The notes under the pieces: generated by a model
What the model was told of the DNA's origin: nothing
Seen by the model: only the letters and a program-made list of their open reading frames with translations
The model's database searches: none
Shown: positions 1-6,565 of the stretch, piece by piece
Layout of the letters: each line of letters opens with the position of its first letter
Position numbering within the stretch: the stretch's first letter is position 1
DNA from: JAZRUF01 sp045636205
GTDB taxonomy: Bacteria > Bacillota > Clostridia > Oscillospirales > JAAYXM01
Direction: 5' to 3'
Length of the DNA stretch: 7,378 nucleotides
Assembly: GCA_045636205.1 (NCBI GenBank)
Contig: JAZTXE010000091.1
Coordinates: 1-7,378 of the forward strand
Program-made: the position numbers and the translations under genes

Positions 1-2
1 CA

Positions 3-989
3 TTTATCCAGTCAATACCGTTTAACCTCTACGCAGTACTTACAATTATAATGGTTGTTGTTCTCTCCCTTACCAAGCTTGATTTCGGTCCGATGGCTAA
101 GTTTGAGAAGAACGCCATCGAAAAGGGCGAGCTTGACTCTACCCGTGAGGGCGCAGAGACCACGGCTGACGAGCTTGCAAACATGGAAGTCTCCCCGAAG
201 GGCCGCGTGTTTGACCTGCTCATCCCGATTTTCGCCCTTATCGTTTTCTGCATACTCGCAATGCTCTATGTCGGCGGATACTTCGCAGGCGGCATGACTC
301 TTGCCGAGGGCTTTGGTAACACCGATGCAGGTGCATCGCTCGCACTCGGAAGCTTCGGCGCACTCATCGTTGCATTCCTGCTGTTTGTACCGCGCAAGGT
401 TATCACCTTCCGTGAGTTTATGTCAAGCATTACCCAGGGCGTAAAGTCCATGGTTCCGGCATTTATTATACTCACTCTCGCATGGACTATCAGCGGTGTC
501 TGCCGCGACCTTCTGAGCACCGGCGTATATGTCGGCGATATGGTTGCTGCATCAAGCCTACCCACTATTCTTATCCCGGCAATCGTATTCGTTGTCGCAG
601 CATTCCTTTCCTTCTCGATGGGAACCTCATGGGGCACCTTCGGAATCCTTATTCCGATTATCGCAACCGTTTGCTCTCAGGTTGCACCCGAGCTTACAAT
701 CATTTCGCTCTCGGCAACTCTTGCAGGCTCGGTATTCGGCGACCACTGCTCACCGATTTCCGATACCACCATCCTCTCCTCCACAGGTGCTGCATGTAAT
801 CACATGGACCACGTGTCCACGCAGATTCCGTATGCACTTCTGGTTGCAGGATGCTGCTTTGTAGGCTACATCGTTGCAGGTATCACCAAGAATGTATGGT
901 TAACCCTCGGCGTATCCGCAATCCTTCTCGGTGCAGCATTGGTTCTCCTGCATTATCTTACAAACAAAAAGCTCAGCAAGCAGGACTAA
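3..989 (+). CDS. NhaC-family Na+/H+ antiporter, C-terminal part (5' truncated by window edge)
   Basis: The frame is open to the left edge, so the ATG at 51 is internal and the true start lies outside. 328 residues are visible; family members usually have about 450-520, so roughly the first third is missing. The protein is an inner-membrane carrier expected to exchange Na+ for H+; some family members exchange other ions or organic acids. About eight hydrophobic segments are visible. Between the first two lies a charged cytoplasmic-type loop (EKNAIEKGELDSTREG region). The family signature parts are present: GTSWGTFG at visible residues 207-214 and GDHCSPISDTT at 246-256, followed by SSTGAACNHMDHVSTQIPYA. 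A strong hairpin terminator follows 12 bases after the stop, and the next gene has its own promoter, so this is the last gene of its transcript. The family call is firm; the transported ion is not shown. Confidence 0.93.
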   Translation, partial: FIQSIPFNLYAVLTIIMVVVLSLTKLDFGPMAKFEKNAIEKGELDSTREGAETTADELANMEVSPKGRVFDLLIPIFALIVFCILAMLYVGGYFAGGMTLAEGFGNTDAGASLALGSFGALIVAFLLFVPRKVITFREFMSSITQGVKSMVPAFIILTLAWTISGVCRDLLSTGVYVGDMVAASSLPTILIPAIVFVVAAFLSFSMGTSWGTFGILIPIIATVCSQVAPELTIISLSATLAGSVFGDHCSPISDTTILSSTGAACNHMDHVSTQIPYALLVAGCCFVGYIVAGITKNVWLTLGVSAILLGAALVLLHYLTNKKLSKQD

Positions 990-1001
990 TTTAAAACTTC
1001 C

Positions 1002-1035
1002 AAGCGGCAGAGAAATCTGCCGCTTTACTTTTTAT
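1002..1035 (+). terminator. Rho-independent terminator of the antiporter gene
   Basis: A perfect 10-bp stem (AAGCGGCAGA at 1002-1011 with TCTGCCGCTT at 1016-1025) closes on a GAAA tetraloop and is followed by a T-rich run (TTTACTTTTTAT). It sits 12 bases after the antiporter stop codon. Confidence 0.92.
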
Positions 1036-1066
1036 AGAAAACGATGCCAATTTCAGAGAAAAGGTA

Positions 1067-1095
1067 TTGATAAATACGCATGCCGAGAGTAAAAT
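1067..1095 (+). promoter_or_regulatory. Sigma70-type promoter of the tandem amidohydrolase gene
   Basis: TTGATA at 1067-1072 and TAAAAT at 1090-1095 are separated by 17 bases; each matches the sigma70 consensus at 5 of 6 positions. Transcription would begin near 1102. The ATG at 1080 lies inside this promoter and so cannot be the start of the gene. Confidence 0.72.
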
Positions 1096-1130
1096 ATAAT
1101 TATATACTGCGCACATGTGTGCCAATCTGT

Positions 1131-1136
1131 AAGGAG
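1131..1136 (+). promoter_or_regulatory. Ribosome binding site that fixes a GTG start at 1146
   Basis: AAGGAG lies 9 bases before the GTG at 1146. No comparable site precedes the ATG at 1080. The in-frame TTG at 1140 is only 3 bases from this site, too close to be used. Confidence 0.82.
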
Positions 1137-1145
1137 TGTTTGTCT

Positions 1146-2735
1146 GTGAAGCAGAGAAAATATTTTGAAATTCTCGCATCCGTCGGAAGAAAATGTGCGC
1201 CGGATGCGGATTACCCGATTAAATCCGAGATTTTACTCGAGGATATGAAGTACGCGCGCGTACACGGCGCAGCGGTTTTGGAAAACACCGCGGTTGAATA
1301 TTCGTTTGTATACGGAAACCGCCAATGCCTTGAGCTTGCAAAGAAAAACCCGAGATTTGTAAGCCTGGCGGCAGTGCCTACGACTGCAGCATTGGAGAGT
1401 CTTGACGATAATTATTTCAACAACATTCTTGACGCTGGCGCTCGTGCCCTGGTTATTCATGACAATCTGCGCTGTGCATACAACGCACGCACGATAAAGC
1501 CGATTGCCGAAGCTCTTATCGCGCATAACCGCCCGCTCATCGTACCGAATATAAATGAGGATAAACTGGAGCGTGTCGACCTCATCGCCGAGGCTTATCC
1601 CGAGCTTGCGATTATAATCCACGGCGCAAGCTGGGGTTTTGGAAGAAGCGCATGCGAGCTCTTGGCCCGCCGTGAAAACATCTATTTTGACATGAGCTCC
1701 ATGCACTTAAATAACCTTCTTGAAATGACGCGCGAGAAATTCGGCATCCACCGCCTCTTATACAGCAGCGCATGGCCGCTCCGCTCAATGGGCGCGATGA
1801 AAGCGTTTGTCGAGTATGCGGATATTACAGAAGACGAGAAGGATTTAGTCGCATACGGAAACGCTTGCAGACTTCTCGGCATAGACCCGTCAACCCTTGA
1901 GCTCTATGACGATTCCGAGTGCGAGCTTGACTCAATCGCACGCGAGGCAGATGCAGGCATCCCGATTTCGGTGCCCGTATTTGACGCGCACACCCACATG
2001 GTAGAGGAAGCAGACAAAACCGTCAACAACTGCATGATGATGTATTCGGATTGCGACAGTGTCGTAAAGAAGATGGACAGACTCGGCATTGACTCATTGT
2101 TAACCGCGCCCTGGTCAGGCATCTCCTTTAACGGCATAAAAGCAAACGAAGAAGTAGTATACTCGGCTACAAAGCATCCGGGAAGAATTTACGGTTTCAC
2201 TACCTGCAATATCCACTACGAAGAGGATTTAGCAGCATGGAAGAGCTACCATGAGAAGTACCCCGAAATTTTTCTCGGCATAAAGCCGTACCCGCCGTAT
2301 CAGAAGTTTGAGTTTGCAGATGACGTAGCGACCGAGTGGTTTGAATACGCAAACGAGCACCATATGCCCGCTCTCATACACGTAGGACCGATGGTGTTTA
2401 CCGAAAAAATGGAAGCTCTTATTGCACGGTGCCCGAATGTCACCTTTATCATCGCGCACACTGGCTCGGATTATATCACCGCGCGAAAGGCGATTGCCCT
2501 TGCAAAGAAGTTTGATAACGTCATGCTTGAGATTACATACACCTCCACCGCACGCAACATGATTGAGTTCTTAGTCGAGCAGGTGGGCGCAGATAGGGTC
2601 CTCTACGGCTCTGACCTGCCGATGCGTGACCCGACTCCGCAGCTTGCATGGGTGTGCTACGCAAAGATTTCCGAAGAGGATAAGAAAAAGATTTTGTCCG
2701 AGAACATCAAAAAAGTCCTTGCAAAACGCAAATAG
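1146..2735 (+). CDS. Tandem amidohydrolase_2 (TIM-barrel) protein with degenerate N-terminal domain
   Basis: 529 residues from GTG 1146, chosen from the ribosome binding site and promoter; a longer ATG 1080 version would start inside the promoter. The C-terminal half (about 275-529) is a metal-dependent hydrolase/decarboxylase-type barrel. It has FDAHTHM (H282, H284), IKPY (K380), LIHVG (H412), IIAHTG (H438) and YGSDLP (D490), i.e. the usual metal and catalytic residues of the family. The N-terminal half (about 1-250) follows the same plan: a repeat of the barrel end, YSSAWP against YGSDLP, and ITEDEK against ISEEDK. However, its HxH position reads LxS, the late Asp is Ala (residue 209) and only one equivalent His (H159) remains. 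The protein is cytoplasmic, with no signal peptide. The reaction is unknown: amidohydrolase_2 proteins hydrolyse or decarboxylate small carbonyl compounds. It has its own promoter and terminator, so it appears to be a single-gene unit. Confidence 0.9.
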   Translation: MKQRKYFEILASVGRKCAPDADYPIKSEILLEDMKYARVHGAAVLENTAVEYSFVYGNRQCLELAKKNPRFVSLAAVPTTAALESLDDNYFNNILDAGARALVIHDNLRCAYNARTIKPIAEALIAHNRPLIVPNINEDKLERVDLIAEAYPELAIIIHGASWGFGRSACELLARRENIYFDMSSMHLNNLLEMTREKFGIHRLLYSSAWPLRSMGAMKAFVEYADITEDEKDLVAYGNACRLLGIDPSTLELYDDSECELDSIAREADAGIPISVPVFDAHTHMVEEADKTVNNCMMMYSDCDSVVKKMDRLGIDSLLTAPWSGISFNGIKANEEVVYSATKHPGRIYGFTTCNIHYEEDLAAWKSYHEKYPEIFLGIKPYPPYQKFEFADDVATEWFEYANEHHMPALIHVGPMVFTEKMEALIARCPNVTFIIAHTGSDYITARKAIALAKKFDNVMLEITYTSTARNMIEFLVEQVGADRVLYGSDLPMRDPTPQLAWVCYAKISEEDKKKILSENIKKVLAKRK

Positions 2736-2737
2736 TA

Positions 2738-2775
2738 ATAAAAAGCCTTCCCCTACACAGGGGAAGGCTTTTTAT
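2738..2775. terminator. Bidirectional terminator between convergent genes
   Basis: A perfect 16-bp stem (2738-2753 with 2760-2775) closes on a TACACA loop. The GC-rich core GCCTTCCCC is flanked by an A run on the left and a T run on the right, so each strand reads a hairpin followed by U residues. It lies 3 bases after the amidohydrolase stop and 15 bases beyond the stop of the minus-strand transketolase gene, and should terminate both. Confidence 0.93.
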
Positions 2776-2789
2776 AATCTAAAACATTT

Positions 2790-3713
2790 TTACTTTTTAA
2801 GTGTTTCCTTAACCTGAGCCGCAATGCCCTGGGCGGACATTCCGTACTGCTCGCGAATCCACTGCTGATGACCTACAAGGCTTACGTTTACATCAGGAAA
2901 CGCTATGCGCTTGAAGTTCTTGAGTGAGCACTGCTCATCGCACAAAACCTCAGCAACCGCGCTGCCCAGACCGCCGGAGAGATTATGCTCCTCAATCGTG
3001 ATTATGCCACCGGTCTGCGCCGCCGCATCACATATTGCCTGACGGTCAATAGGCTTGATGGTATGCATGCTCAGCACGCGGCATTTGATTCCATCTTTCT
3101 CAAGCAAATCAGCCGCCTGAAGCACATTCGTGCCAATCGGTCCTGCAAAGATAAGCGTTGCATCACTACCTTCACGAACCGTCAAAGCTTTTCCGAGCTT
3201 GAAATCAATCGGACCAGAGTGAATATCCCGCTCGCCCTTGTATCCGCAACGGTAATAGAACGGTCCGTCATACTCTATCATAGCGCGTGTTGCCGCTTCG
3301 GCTTCGTAATTGTCGCACGGAACCTCTACTACGATATTCGGCAGTGCGCGCATTATAGCAATATCCTCGGTCGAGTGGTGGGACATGCCCAACGGACCGT
3401 AAGATACGCCGCCGCCGATGATGACGATTTTCACGTTTGCATCGTGATAGCAAACGTCATTTCGCACCTGCTCCAAGCAGCGCAGGGTAGGGAAGTTTGC
3501 AATTGAGTATGTAACCGCAATGTTTCCTTCCATTGCAATGCCACAAGCCACACCGGTCATATTCTGCTCTGCAACGCCTACATTGTAATAGCGCTCGGGA
3601 AAGGTGTCACGGAACGGCTCAATTTCGCCATAACCGATGTCTGCGAGAACCATATGTATGCGCGGGTCGTTCTCGGCAAGCTTAAGCAATGTTTTATTAA
3701 ATACTGCACGCAT
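2790..3713 (-). CDS. Transketolase, C-terminal subunit (split transketolase)
   Basis: 307 residues, matching the pyrimidine-binding plus C-terminal domains of transketolase; the diphosphate-binding domain is encoded by the gene just upstream. The catalytic glutamate that activates thiamine diphosphate is E49 in GVAEQNM. Other family features are SHHSTEDIA (111-119), NIVVEVPCDNYEA (about 126-138), and the C-terminal domain with TIEEHNLSGGLGSAVAE (239-255) and a closing GMSAQGIAAQV. The start is firm: AGGAGG lies about 10 bases before the ATG, within the end of the upstream gene. The ATG overlaps that gene's TAA by one base (TAATG), so the two subunits are translationally coupled and presumably made 1:1. 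The complex would move a two-carbon ketol unit between a ketose and an aldose, normally phosphorylated. DXP synthase is unlikely because that enzyme is a single longer chain. It is the last gene of the minus-strand operon. Confidence 0.94.
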   Translation of the reverse strand: MRAVFNKTLLKLAENDPRIHMVLADIGYGEIEPFRDTFPERYYNVGVAEQNMTGVACGIAMEGNIAVTYSIANFPTLRCLEQVRNDVCYHDANVKIVIIGGGVSYGPLGMSHHSTEDIAIMRALPNIVVEVPCDNYEAEAATRAMIEYDGPFYYRCGYKGERDIHSGPIDFKLGKALTVREGSDATLIFAGPIGTNVLQAADLLEKDGIKCRVLSMHTIKPIDRQAICDAAAQTGGIITIEEHNLSGGLGSAVAEVLCDEQCSLKNFKRIAFPDVNVSLVGHQQWIREQYGMSAQGIAAQVKETLKK

Positions 3714-4525
3714 TATTCATTTCCCTCCTCAAGTGATTTGATTACACGCTCAAGATCCTCATCCGGCACAAATTTATAGTGTGAACGGACAGTGTTCTCC
3801 ATTTCCTTTATGCCTTTGCACTTGGTGGTGTGCGCAATGATAGCAGAGGGCTTGTCACTTGTAAAGGGGATTCTTGAAAACGTTTCATAAATTTCTTCGC
3901 AGTTGTGACCGTCAATTTCCACTACACTCCAACCGAAGTTTTCAAGCTTGGTCTTGAGGTCTCTTAAGTCAATTACATCCTCAGAATGACCGAGCGCCTG
4001 AACGCGGTTATAGTCAACAACCAATGTGATGTTTGAAAGCTTTTCCTGAGCGGCAAACATAATTGCCTCCCATGTCGAGCCCTCGTTCATGTCGCCGTCG
4101 CTTGACATGCATATAACTCTTCTCTTGCTCTTTGCATACCTTGCCGCAATCGCCATGCCCACCGCAACCGGCAGACCGTGACCGAGCGAACCGGTGGAGA
4201 ACTCTACGCCCGGCAGCTTATGGCTTATGTGTCCCATCAGCTTTCCGTCGTCGCAGTAGTAGCGGTCAAGCCACTCTACCGGGATAAACCCCTTGTGGGC
4301 AAGAGCGGAATACACTGCTGCTGCCGCGTGACCCTTGCTGAGAACAAATCTGTCGCGCTCAGGCATGTCCGGATTCTTCGGGTCAACATTCAGCACCTTC
4401 TCGTAAAGCACCGCAATGAGCTCCGCCATGGAAAGCATGCTACCCACGTGGCCACTGTGTGCAGCATTTGTCATCCTGACCGAGTCAATACGGATTTTAG
4501 TCGCCAATGCTCTGCATTTTTCCAT
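3713..4525 (-). CDS. Transketolase, N-terminal (thiamine diphosphate-binding) subunit
   Basis: 270 residues from the ATG at 4525-4523. An ATG nine bases earlier (4534) lies directly against the AAAGG ribosome binding site, whereas 4525 has a normal spacing of 9 bases. The chain carries the thiamine diphosphate and Mg binding motif: SDGDMNEG at about 142-149, then N173 in DYNR. Active-site histidines of the family appear as H26 (SGHVGS), H66 (SKGHA) and H116 (GSLGHGLP). The length of about 270 residues is typical of the split form found in many bacteria and archaea, compared with about 660 for the single-chain enzyme. It works with the C-terminal subunit next door. The SDR gene ends 54 bases upstream on the same strand, so the three genes probably form one operon. 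A split enzyme in a regulated sugar locus suggests a catabolic substrate rather than the housekeeping pentose phosphate role, but this is inference. Confidence 0.94.
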   Translation of the reverse strand: MEKCRALATKIRIDSVRMTNAAHSGHVGSMLSMAELIAVLYEKVLNVDPKNPDMPERDRFVLSKGHAAAAVYSALAHKGFIPVEWLDRYYCDDGKLMGHISHKLPGVEFSTGSLGHGLPVAVGMAIAARYAKSKRRVICMSSDGDMNEGSTWEAIMFAAQEKLSNITLVVDYNRVQALGHSEDVIDLRDLKTKLENFGWSVVEIDGHNCEEIYETFSRIPFTSDKPSAIIAHTTKCKGIKEMENTVRSHYKFVPDEDLERVIKSLEEGNE

Positions 4526-4547
4526 TTTAGTCATCCTTTCTTTGTTG

Positions 4548-4570
4548 ATTCTATATTTGCAAAATAGAAT
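4548..4570. repeat. AT-rich inverted repeat between SDR and transketolase genes
   Basis: Seven-base arms ATTCTAT (4548-4554) and ATAGAAT (4564-4570) enclose an 8-base palindrome TTTGCAAA (4556-4563), with one unpaired A at 4555. No T run follows on the minus strand, so it is not a normal terminator. It could be an mRNA processing or stability hairpin, or a protein-binding site. The arms are visible; any role is a guess. Confidence 0.5.
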
Positions 4571-4579
4571 ACAAATTAA

Positions 4580-5368
4580 TTATTTCTCGCGGTTAACGGT
4601 TCCGTTCATGGTGATACCGCCGTCACACGGAATAATTACACCGTTTAAGTACGCGCCCTCGTCCGAGCCGAGGAAGCACGCCAGATGCGCAATATCCTCA
4701 GGCTTTCCCCAACGACGAAGCGGGGTAATCTGCTTTAAGAAAAATTCATTGTCAAAATTCGGGTCATTTAAGTTGCTCTGCTTGACCATTTCAGTCTCAA
4801 TCGCAGCCGGCGCAATGCAGTTTGAACGGATGTTGAATTTACCGTAATCGACCGCCATATTTCGGGTGAGTGCGATTGTCGCACCCTTGGTTGCCGAATA
4901 TGCAGCGCAGCCCGGAATTCCGACAACACCTGCGCTTGACGCGGTATTGATAATCGCACCGCCGCCTGCCTTCTTCATGAGCGGAATACCAAATTTGCAG
5001 CAATGGTACATTCCGTTTAAGTTTATTGCGAGCGTCTTGGTCCATATATCAACCGGAAGGTCTGCTATGACCGTGTCACGTCCGCCCAGGAACACGGATG
5101 CGTTGTTGTAGAGAATATCGAGCTTGCCGTACATCTCATCAACCTTTTTCATCGCGGCGGCAACCTCATCCATTGAGGAAATATCCGTCTTGATAAACGT
5201 AACGTCCTTACCCTGCGCGCGAAGCTCGGCTTCAACCGCAGCTCCCGCCTCCTGGTTTACGTCAAACATGATTACCGATGCGCCTTCATCGGCAAAAACG
5301 CGTGTGCCCGCAACACCTATACCGGCTGCGCCACCTGTAATTACAGCTACCTTGTTTTCCAATCTCAT
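4580..5368 (-). CDS. SDR-family NAD(P)-dependent oxidoreductase (classical short-chain dehydrogenase)
   Basis: 262 residues from the ATG at 5368, chosen because GGAGG lies 8 bases upstream; a longer frame starting at 5425 would cross the palindrome and the upstream terminator. Rossmann-fold cofactor motif TGGAAGIG at 11-18; D36 at the end of the second strand favours NAD(H) over NADP(H). The catalytic set is complete: N116 (NLNG), S144, Y157 and K161 (YSATK). The C-terminal PLRRWGKPEDIAHLACFLGSDEGAYLNG and CDGG blocks are typical of the classical family. Small departures are NNAS for NNAG and APAA for the usual APG. The enzyme should oxidise a hydroxyl or reduce a carbonyl on a small molecule, plausibly a sugar, polyol or sugar acid because split transketolase genes follow in the same operon. 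The exact substrate cannot be read from sequence. It is likely controlled by the LacI-family protein encoded next to it. Confidence 0.94.
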   Translation of the reverse strand: MRLENKVAVITGGAAGIGVAGTRVFADEGASVIMFDVNQEAGAAVEAELRAQGKDVTFIKTDISSMDEVAAAMKKVDEMYGKLDILYNNASVFLGGRDTVIADLPVDIWTKTLAINLNGMYHCCKFGIPLMKKAGGGAIINTASSAGVVGIPGCAAYSATKGATIALTRNMAVDYGKFNIRSNCIAPAAIETEMVKQSNLNDPNFDNEFFLKQITPLRRWGKPEDIAHLACFLGSDEGAYLNGVIIPCDGGITMNGTVNREK

Positions 5369-5389
5369 AACTAAAACCTCCAAAATATA

Positions 5390-5419
5390 ATTAGAAGAAA
5401 CGTTTCTCCTAAGGGATAA
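5390..5419 (-). promoter_or_regulatory. Possible promoter of the SDR-transketolase operon
   Basis: On the minus strand, TCTAAT (5395-5390) matches TATAAT at 5 of 6 positions. A weak TTATCC (5419-5414) lies 18 bases upstream. Initiation would fall near 5383, giving a very short leader that just includes the GGAGG site. The -35 is poor and an overlapping TATATT (5389-5384) is an alternative, so only the general location is supported: the 59 bases between the terminator hairpin and the SDR start. Confidence 0.35.
5396..5407. promoter_or_regulatory. Candidate LacI-family operator, AGAAACGTTTCT
   Basis: A perfect 12-bp palindrome with a central CG, the form typical of operators bound by LacI/GalR-family repressors. 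It sits 27 bases upstream of the SDR start codon, in the short gap where the operon promoter must be, and next to a LacI-family gene. Binding here would block RNA polymerase. It also resembles the core of a CcpA catabolite-repression site, so that regulator is an alternative. Confidence 0.65.
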
Positions 5420-5450
5420 AAACACATCCGGGAAGCATACGCTTCCCGGG
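5418..5450 (-). terminator. Terminator of the LacI-family regulator gene
   Basis: A 9-bp perfect stem (5428-5436 with 5441-5449, plus a possible G-T pair) closes on a 4-base loop. On the minus strand it is followed after TGTG by five T residues. It lies 31 bases beyond the regulator's stop codon, and would separate the regulator from the SDR operon. The T run is short and offset, so some read-through is possible. Confidence 0.68.
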
Positions 5451-5481
5451 ATTTTACTTTATAATCGCCGATACATCCGAT

Positions 5482-6522
5482 TTATTCGATGTTGGCTTTA
5501 TAGTATATACACGGCGGAACAAGGATTTTCTTGGGCGGAACCCAATCCTTATGACCGTAACTGTTGCTCTTTATAAGATATTCATATGCGCAATGCACCG
5601 CGCGGCTTCCCATCTCCTCCTGATTCTGGAAAATGGTAGCACGCATAAGGTTTTTTCGCATCGCTATTTTAAGTTCGTCAAATACGTCGGTTCCGAGGAG
5701 CATAATTTTATCTTGGAGCTCATGCTCTTCAATATATCGGCAAACCTCCTGAGAAGTCGCCGTGCTTATGTACAGAGCATTCATCTCGGGATATCTCGCA
5801 CACAACTCACCGGTGCAAGAATATGCGCGGTCACCGTCCTCATTAGTCTCCATAACCTCAAGGAACTTTCCGCCGCGCTCGCAAAGGCGCTTTGAAAATG
5901 CATCCACCTTTTGCTTATGTCCTATTACCTTCAAGGAACCCGTAAGTATCGCCGCGTTTATCGCAACAGGCATCGCGGTAAAGAAATCCGCCGCAAGACG
6001 ACCTGCCATTTCCGCGTCAATCCCTATCATGGAAATCCCGTTCTGACGCTCGCCCTCGTTTCCGATTACAAACAGCGGGATATTTATATCCTGCAAAGTC
6101 TTCGTCAAAACAACCTCGGTTGAATACAGAGACGGACAGTATAAAATCGCATCCGGCTGCATGGCAGTGCACCATGAACGAACCTGCTCGGCAAGCCCTT
6201 CATCCTCACTGGACGAAATATAGTAGAAAGAAGAGTATACTTTATACTTAGAAAGCGCCTTGAGAGCTTTCTTCATACCCTTTTCCATATCAGCAAAATA
6301 CTCCTGCCACTTGGAGGGCATCAGCACACCTATGGTAATGGCTTTTCGGGAGAGCGACTGGGCAATGGTGTTTACTACATACCCCATCCTCTCAGCAGTT
6401 TCCAAAACCTCTTTGCGCCTTTTTTCGCTGATTCCGGGTTTACCCGTCAACGCCTTGTTGACGGTGGAGAGTGAAATCTGAAGCTCTGCCGCAATGTCTT
6501 TTACAGATACACGTTTAGTCAG
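5482..6522 (-). CDS. LacI/GalR-family transcriptional regulator, with a CTG start codon
   Basis: 346 residues, a normal family length. Residues about 4-50 form the LacI helix-turn-helix: VSVKDIAAELQIS, then the recognition helix region LSTVNKALTGKPGIS and RRKEVLETAERMGYVVN. The hinge helix is IAQSLSRK at 53-60. The rest is a periplasmic-binding-protein-like sugar sensor domain (TIGVLMPSKWQEYFADMEKG and PLFVIGNEG regions). No ATG, GTG or TTG exists in frame before the HTH; the frame is stopped three codons before the CTG at 6522-6520. That CTG has GGGAG 9 bases upstream and gives the expected start MTKRVSVKDIA. A start at the TTG of 6450 would delete most of the HTH. It probably binds the palindrome upstream of the SDR gene and responds to a sugar or sugar phosphate; whether it also controls the divergent glycosidase-like gene is unknown. 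Confidence 0.93.
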   Translation of the reverse strand: MTKRVSVKDIAAELQISLSTVNKALTGKPGISEKRRKEVLETAERMGYVVNTIAQSLSRKAITIGVLMPSKWQEYFADMEKGMKKALKALSKYKVYSSFYYISSSEDEGLAEQVRSWCTAMQPDAILYCPSLYSTEVVLTKTLQDINIPLFVIGNEGERQNGISMIGIDAEMAGRLAADFFTAMPVAINAAILTGSLKVIGHKQKVDAFSKRLCERGGKFLEVMETNEDGDRAYSCTGELCARYPEMNALYISTATSQEVCRYIEEHELQDKIMLLGTDVFDELKIAMRKNLMRATIFQNQEEMGSRAVHCAYEYLIKSNSYGHKDWVPPKKILVPPCIYYKANIE

Positions 6523-6531
6523 ATTAAATCA

Positions 6532-6536
6532 CTCCC
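6532..6536 (-). promoter_or_regulatory. Ribosome binding site supporting the CTG start
   Basis: GGGAG on the minus strand, 9 bases before CTG 6522-6520. It also precedes a GTG that is out of frame and meets a stop within two codons, so the CTG is the only useful start it serves. Confidence 0.7.
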
Positions 6537-6565
6537 AAAAGCACAATATTGCTAAACTTATGTTC

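Noticed and set aside
1002..1025. Hairpin after the antiporter gene as a possible riboswitch for the amidohydrolase gene
   Set aside because: It is a simple stem with a T run placed before the amidohydrolase promoter, so it is a terminator of the upstream transcript only.
1233..1706. 157-residue minus-strand open frame
   Set aside because: It is a shadow of the amidohydrolase gene, with no family motifs.
2985..3506. 173-residue plus-strand open frame
   Set aside because: It lies antisense to the transketolase C-terminal subunit, has no recognisable domain or good ribosome binding site, and its composition reflects the opposite coding strand.
4526..4534. Start of the transketolase N-terminal subunit at ATG 4534
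   Set aside because: The ribosome binding site directly abuts this ATG; the ATG at 4525 has normal spacing.
5369..5425. N-terminal extension of the SDR protein by 19 residues
   Set aside because: It would place coding sequence over the candidate operator, promoter and ribosome binding site; the residues are not Rossmann-fold-like and GGAGG clearly supports ATG 5368.
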